From positions 1 to 8,004 of the forward strand of contig JAGHBZ010000156.1 of NCBI GenBank assembly GCA_021160705.1: a stretch of 8,004 bases of DNA, given 5' to 3'. The notes below the pieces were generated by a model. That model was not told the origin of the DNA and did not search any database. It saw only the letters and a program-made list of their open reading frames with translations. This DNA is from Candidatus Sumerlaeota bacterium (lineage in GTDB: Bacteria > Sumerlaeota > Sumerlaeia > MWCT01 > JAGHBZ01). Every line of letters starts with the position of its first letter. The first letter of the stretch is position 1. Positions 6,376 through 8,004 of the stretch are shown here, piece by piece. The translations under genes and the position numbers were made by a program.

Positions 6376-6582
6376 TTTGAATCCCTTCGTTTATCAGTGC
6401 TGAAATATGTTGTTGAATCTCTTGCTATTTTTTACGAAAACGTCCGGGAAAATCAAAAAATTAAAAGAAGTGTAGCAGATTACTCTGGACTCGCAAATGG
6501 TTTTTGTCAGTGTGCTCATTGTGAGGGATGGACTTTAGTCATCGCTCCGCTATACACGACGGGTCTATAAATTACCTATACT
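6376..6582 (-). promoter_or_regulatory. 207-bp gap between the GH1 and RACo-type genes, with a weak promoter candidate
   Basis: Read on the minus strand, TTGATT (6451-6456) and TAAAAA (6429-6434) are separated by 16 bp and could form a weak promoter for the RACo-type gene. No strong terminator hairpin follows the GH1 stop, so read-through from the GH1 gene is also possible. No small gene is evident. Confidence 0.2.
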
Positions 6583-7935
6583 CTATGGTTCAAGCAGTAG
6601 ACCGGTCTTCAGAAGGTTTCTATAAAAATGTGCGCTTTTTCTGGGAATGCGTTTCTGAGTAGCAAAATCCACAAAAAAGAGTCCAAACCGTGGGCGGTAT
6701 CCTTCAGCCCATTCAAAATTATCCATCAACGACCAATAGCAATATCCCAATACATCTATACCTGCCATCATTGCTTTATGAATTTGTGCAAGATGAGTGG
6801 CAATATAATTAATTCTATCATCATCTTCAGTGGTGTCCTCGCCGGGACGCATCTCTGTTGGATACCCGTTCTCTGTGATAAACACTGGCAGGTCACCTAA
6901 TAGCCCTTTATAGTACATCAGGATGTTAAAAATCCCTGGAGGGTACACCTCCCAGTTCATTGCAGTTATCTGAGCATCTTCAGTGTGAACCCATTTTCCA
7001 CCAATCGTTTCCCAGCCGGTCTCTGGTGCTCTGACTCTGACACGGCAATAATAATTCAGACCAATATAGTCAAGGGATTTTGCCAGTCCAGTTATTTGCC
7101 GAGAAACTTTTGCGGGAAAATGATGACGTATCTCCACAGGGGGTTCCGGGACTTCCCCAGTCAATAAAGGTTCAAGGACAATCCGATTAAACGAATAATC
7201 GGTAACCTGAGTTGCACGACGGTCAGTAGATTCGCCAGGGTCAAAGGGCTCAAAATAGATATGCGCTCTGGCAAGCCCTATACGGGGCAGAAGTGGTGCA
7301 GTGGCTCGAATTGCCCGTACTGCCAGTGAGTGTCCCCTTAGCATATTGATAATTGCTATGAAATAATGCTGAGTCTGATTCTTCTCGCCCGGAGGAAACT
7401 TACCTGTGATATATCCACCACCACACACCGCAGTTGGCTCGTTTATAGTTATCCAATAGCGAACTCTATCCCCGAGTTCTTTCACAACAATGCTACAGAA
7501 ATCAGCGAAATATTTTGGGGTATCTGGATTGAGCCAGGCACCGAGCTCTGCAATCCAGGCAGGATTCACAAAATGATGAAGGGTTACCATCGGAATAATA
7601 TTAGCAGAGAGCAGTTCATCCACCAGCCTTTTATAAAAATCCAGTCCTTTGCTTGAGCAGGAATGACCATCAGTAGGCTGGATACGTTCCCATGCAATAG
7701 AGAACCTATATAGTCTTACACCAAGCCACTTGAGAAGCCCCACGTCCTGCCGCCAGCGGTGATAATGGTCACAGGCACGTTCTGCGGTATCCCGATTTGC
7801 AATGGTGTTTGAGCGATGTGTCCAGCGTCGCCAGTCCGACTCCCCTGCACCGCCAGCATCCAGAGCCCCTTCTATTTGAAAAGCTGAAGTTGCTACGCCC
7901 CACAGAAAATCACGTGGGAAAACCAGGCTTACCAT
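6583..7935 (-). CDS. Glycoside hydrolase family 1 beta-glycosidase (probable beta-glucosidase)
   Basis: Retaining enzyme releasing the terminal sugar from beta-glycosides such as cellobiose or aryl glucosides. The 450-residue length is standard for GH1. The family N-terminal signature FPRDFLWGVATSAFQIEGA spans residues 6-23 (Q20 binds the glycone). The general acid/base is E166 in TINEPT (163-168) and the nucleophile E355 in FITENGY (352-358). H121 in LHHF and the late WSLMDNFEW (401-409, E408 and W409) complete the glycone site. The E-W pair, rather than the Ser/Lys/Tyr phosphate site, argues against a 6-phospho-beta-glucosidase. There is no signal peptide, so it probably acts in the cytoplasm on imported oligosaccharides. 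The ATG is supported by a near-perfect Shine-Dalgarno at 7944-7951. No transporter or sugar regulator is visible. Exact sugar specificity cannot be read from the sequence. Confidence 0.95.
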   Translation of the reverse strand: MVSLVFPRDFLWGVATSAFQIEGALDAGGAGESDWRRWTHRSNTIANRDTAERACDHYHRWRQDVGLLKWLGVRLYRFSIAWERIQPTDGHSCSSKGLDFYKRLVDELLSANIIPMVTLHHFVNPAWIAELGAWLNPDTPKYFADFCSIVVKELGDRVRYWITINEPTAVCGGGYITGKFPPGEKNQTQHYFIAIINMLRGHSLAVRAIRATAPLLPRIGLARAHIYFEPFDPGESTDRRATQVTDYSFNRIVLEPLLTGEVPEPPVEIRHHFPAKVSRQITGLAKSLDYIGLNYYCRVRVRAPETGWETIGGKWVHTEDAQITAMNWEVYPPGIFNILMYYKGLLGDLPVFITENGYPTEMRPGEDTTEDDDRINYIATHLAQIHKAMMAGIDVLGYCYWSLMDNFEWAEGYRPRFGLFFVDFATQKRIPRKSAHFYRNLLKTGLLLEP

Positions 7936-7943
7936 CTACACCA

Positions 7944-7951
7944 CACCTCCT
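7944..7951 (-). promoter_or_regulatory. Strong ribosome binding site of the GH1 gene
   Basis: On the minus strand this reads AGGAGGTG, complementary to the 16S rRNA 3' end, with 8 nt to the ATG. It is the strongest Shine-Dalgarno in the window and fixes the start. The promoter lies near or beyond the right edge; only an AT-rich TATTAT at 7998-8003 hints at a -10. Confidence 0.8.
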
Positions 7952-8004
7952 GAAGACTTATTTTTTTCTTTCACTAAACTATTTTCTTCTTCAGAATATA
8001 ATAC

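Noticed and set aside
6223..6570. 115-residue plus-strand open frame across the RACo-type gene start
   Set aside because: Mostly antisense to the conserved ferredoxin domain; I recognise no domain and see no ribosome site.

Overview
This 8 kb window is a moderately AT-rich bacterial chromosome segment with four full-length protein genes. Their separating gaps are unusually long and rich in repeats. From the left: a secreted or membrane-anchored S41 C-terminal processing peptidase (+, 107-1576); a 937-bp gap dominated by a four-copy tandem array of about 110 bp per unit, each unit holding a long imperfect hairpin (1768-2200); a secreted protein with two cohesin-like beta-sandwich domains and a very basic linker (+, 2514-3815); a 679-bp convergent gap with a palindromic MITE-like element and other dyads; a ferredoxin-ASKHA ATPase of the RACo / DUF4445 type (-, 4495-6375); and a family 1 glycoside hydrolase (-, 6583-7935).

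The organism cannot be named from the sequence. The RACo-type corrinoid activator suggests an anaerobe that uses corrinoid methyltransfer. The cohesin-like protein and the cytoplasmic GH1 enzyme fit a polysaccharide or oligosaccharide user. Intergenic repeats built of 10-bp sub-units (cores like CACGAATGA or CACACTGAA) remind me of repeats seen in genomes of uncultured bacterial phyla; that is an impression, not a search result. Starts are ATG or GTG, with clear Shine-Dalgarno sequences at three of the four genes.

The four genes do not form one obvious pathway. The two left genes point right and the two right genes point left, so they converge on 3816-4494. The two minus-strand genes might be co-transcribed (207-bp gap), but nothing links a beta-glucosidase to corrinoid activation functionally. 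The S41 peptidase and the cohesin-like protein are both exported and lie in the same direction, but 937 bp and the repeat array separate them.

The most interesting material is non-coding: the 110-bp hairpin array with its 10-bp helical-period substructure, and a pair of perfect but mutually overlapping stems (2432-2473) in the leader of the cohesin-like gene that look like alternative RNA structures. No tRNA, rRNA, CRISPR array or intact transposase was seen.
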